Below, in pieces: positions 43,691 through 43,701 of a DNA stretch of 43,701 nt; within the stretch, counting starts at the first letter, position 1; every line of letters starts with the position of its first letter. Source of the DNA: Gammaproteobacteria bacterium (GTDB lineage: Bacteria; Pseudomonadota; Gammaproteobacteria; Arenicellales; CAJQKF01); assembly GCA_030429665.1 (NCBI GenBank), contig JAUIEZ010000027.1:1-43701 (forward strand), written 5' to 3'. Position numbers and translations under genes: made by a program. The notes below the pieces were generated by a model. It saw only the letters and a list, made by a program, of their open reading frames with translations. It made no database searches and was not told where the DNA came from.

Positions 43691-43701
43691 CAAAAATAAA
43701 C

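Overview
The window is high-GC chromosomal DNA from a proteobacterium, most likely a gammaproteobacterium. Supporting markers are GlnE, a YdcH-type protein, an MscK-like channel, PepN, UvrD, glutathione-dependent formaldehyde detoxification (adhC-fghA) and an S-adenosylhomocysteine (SAH) riboswitch in front of ahcY. I cannot name a genus. Coding density is high, intergenic gaps are short, and no tRNA, rRNA, insertion sequence, prophage or CRISPR array was recognised. The high GC content gives very long antisense open frames over real genes; these were left out.

Layout. 1-2.7 kb: 3' end of an ornithine-cyclodeaminase-family gene, a DMT exporter, and the radical SAM member of the AmmeMemoRadiSam system. 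2.7-4.2 kb: divergently, a fused Memo-AMMECR1 gene carrying the other two members. 4.4-9.0 kb: glnE, metY and a cupin gene. 9.1-11.7 kb: two DUF-type envelope genes, a DUF3047 gene, a broken CTP-synthase-like amidotransferase fragment and a ZIP transporter. 11.7-13.5 kb: moeA and moaC on the minus strand. 13.6-16.7 kb: a thioredoxin-fold protein, a Kef-type antiporter and an APC permease. 16.7-20.0 kb: a GcvA-like LysR regulator, a small unknown ORF, and fghA/adhC. 20.1-28.0 kb: two secreted proteins of unknown function (one with a c-type haem motif), rmuC, an MscK-like channel and a MgtC/DUF4010 membrane protein. 28.0-34.0 kb (minus strand): uvrD, folA, thyA, an AsmA-like protein and a transpeptidase-only penicillin-binding protein with a good promoter. 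34.2-39.7 kb (minus strand): a tight run ybaK, small membrane protein, glutamine amidotransferase, pepN, VWA-like protein and DnaJ-domain membrane protein. 39.9-40.8 kb: a YdcH-like gene and an orphan lasso-peptide B2-like cysteine protease. 40.9-43.7 kb (minus strand): ahcY with its SAH riboswitch, and metK.

Functional themes. MetK, AhcY and MetY belong to the methionine/SAM cycle, with ahcY apparently switched on by its own substrate. ThyA and FolA are coupled in dTMP synthesis and folate recycling. MoaC and MoeA act in molybdenum cofactor synthesis. AdhC and FghA oxidise formaldehyde to formate. The least understood and most interesting items are the divergent AmmeMemoRadiSam set with a Memo-AMMECR1 fusion, the orphan lasso B2-like protein, the DnaJ/VWA pair in the pepN run, the haem-motif secreted protein, and the gene remnant that overlaps the ZIP start codon. 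No wholly new system can be proven from sequence alone.
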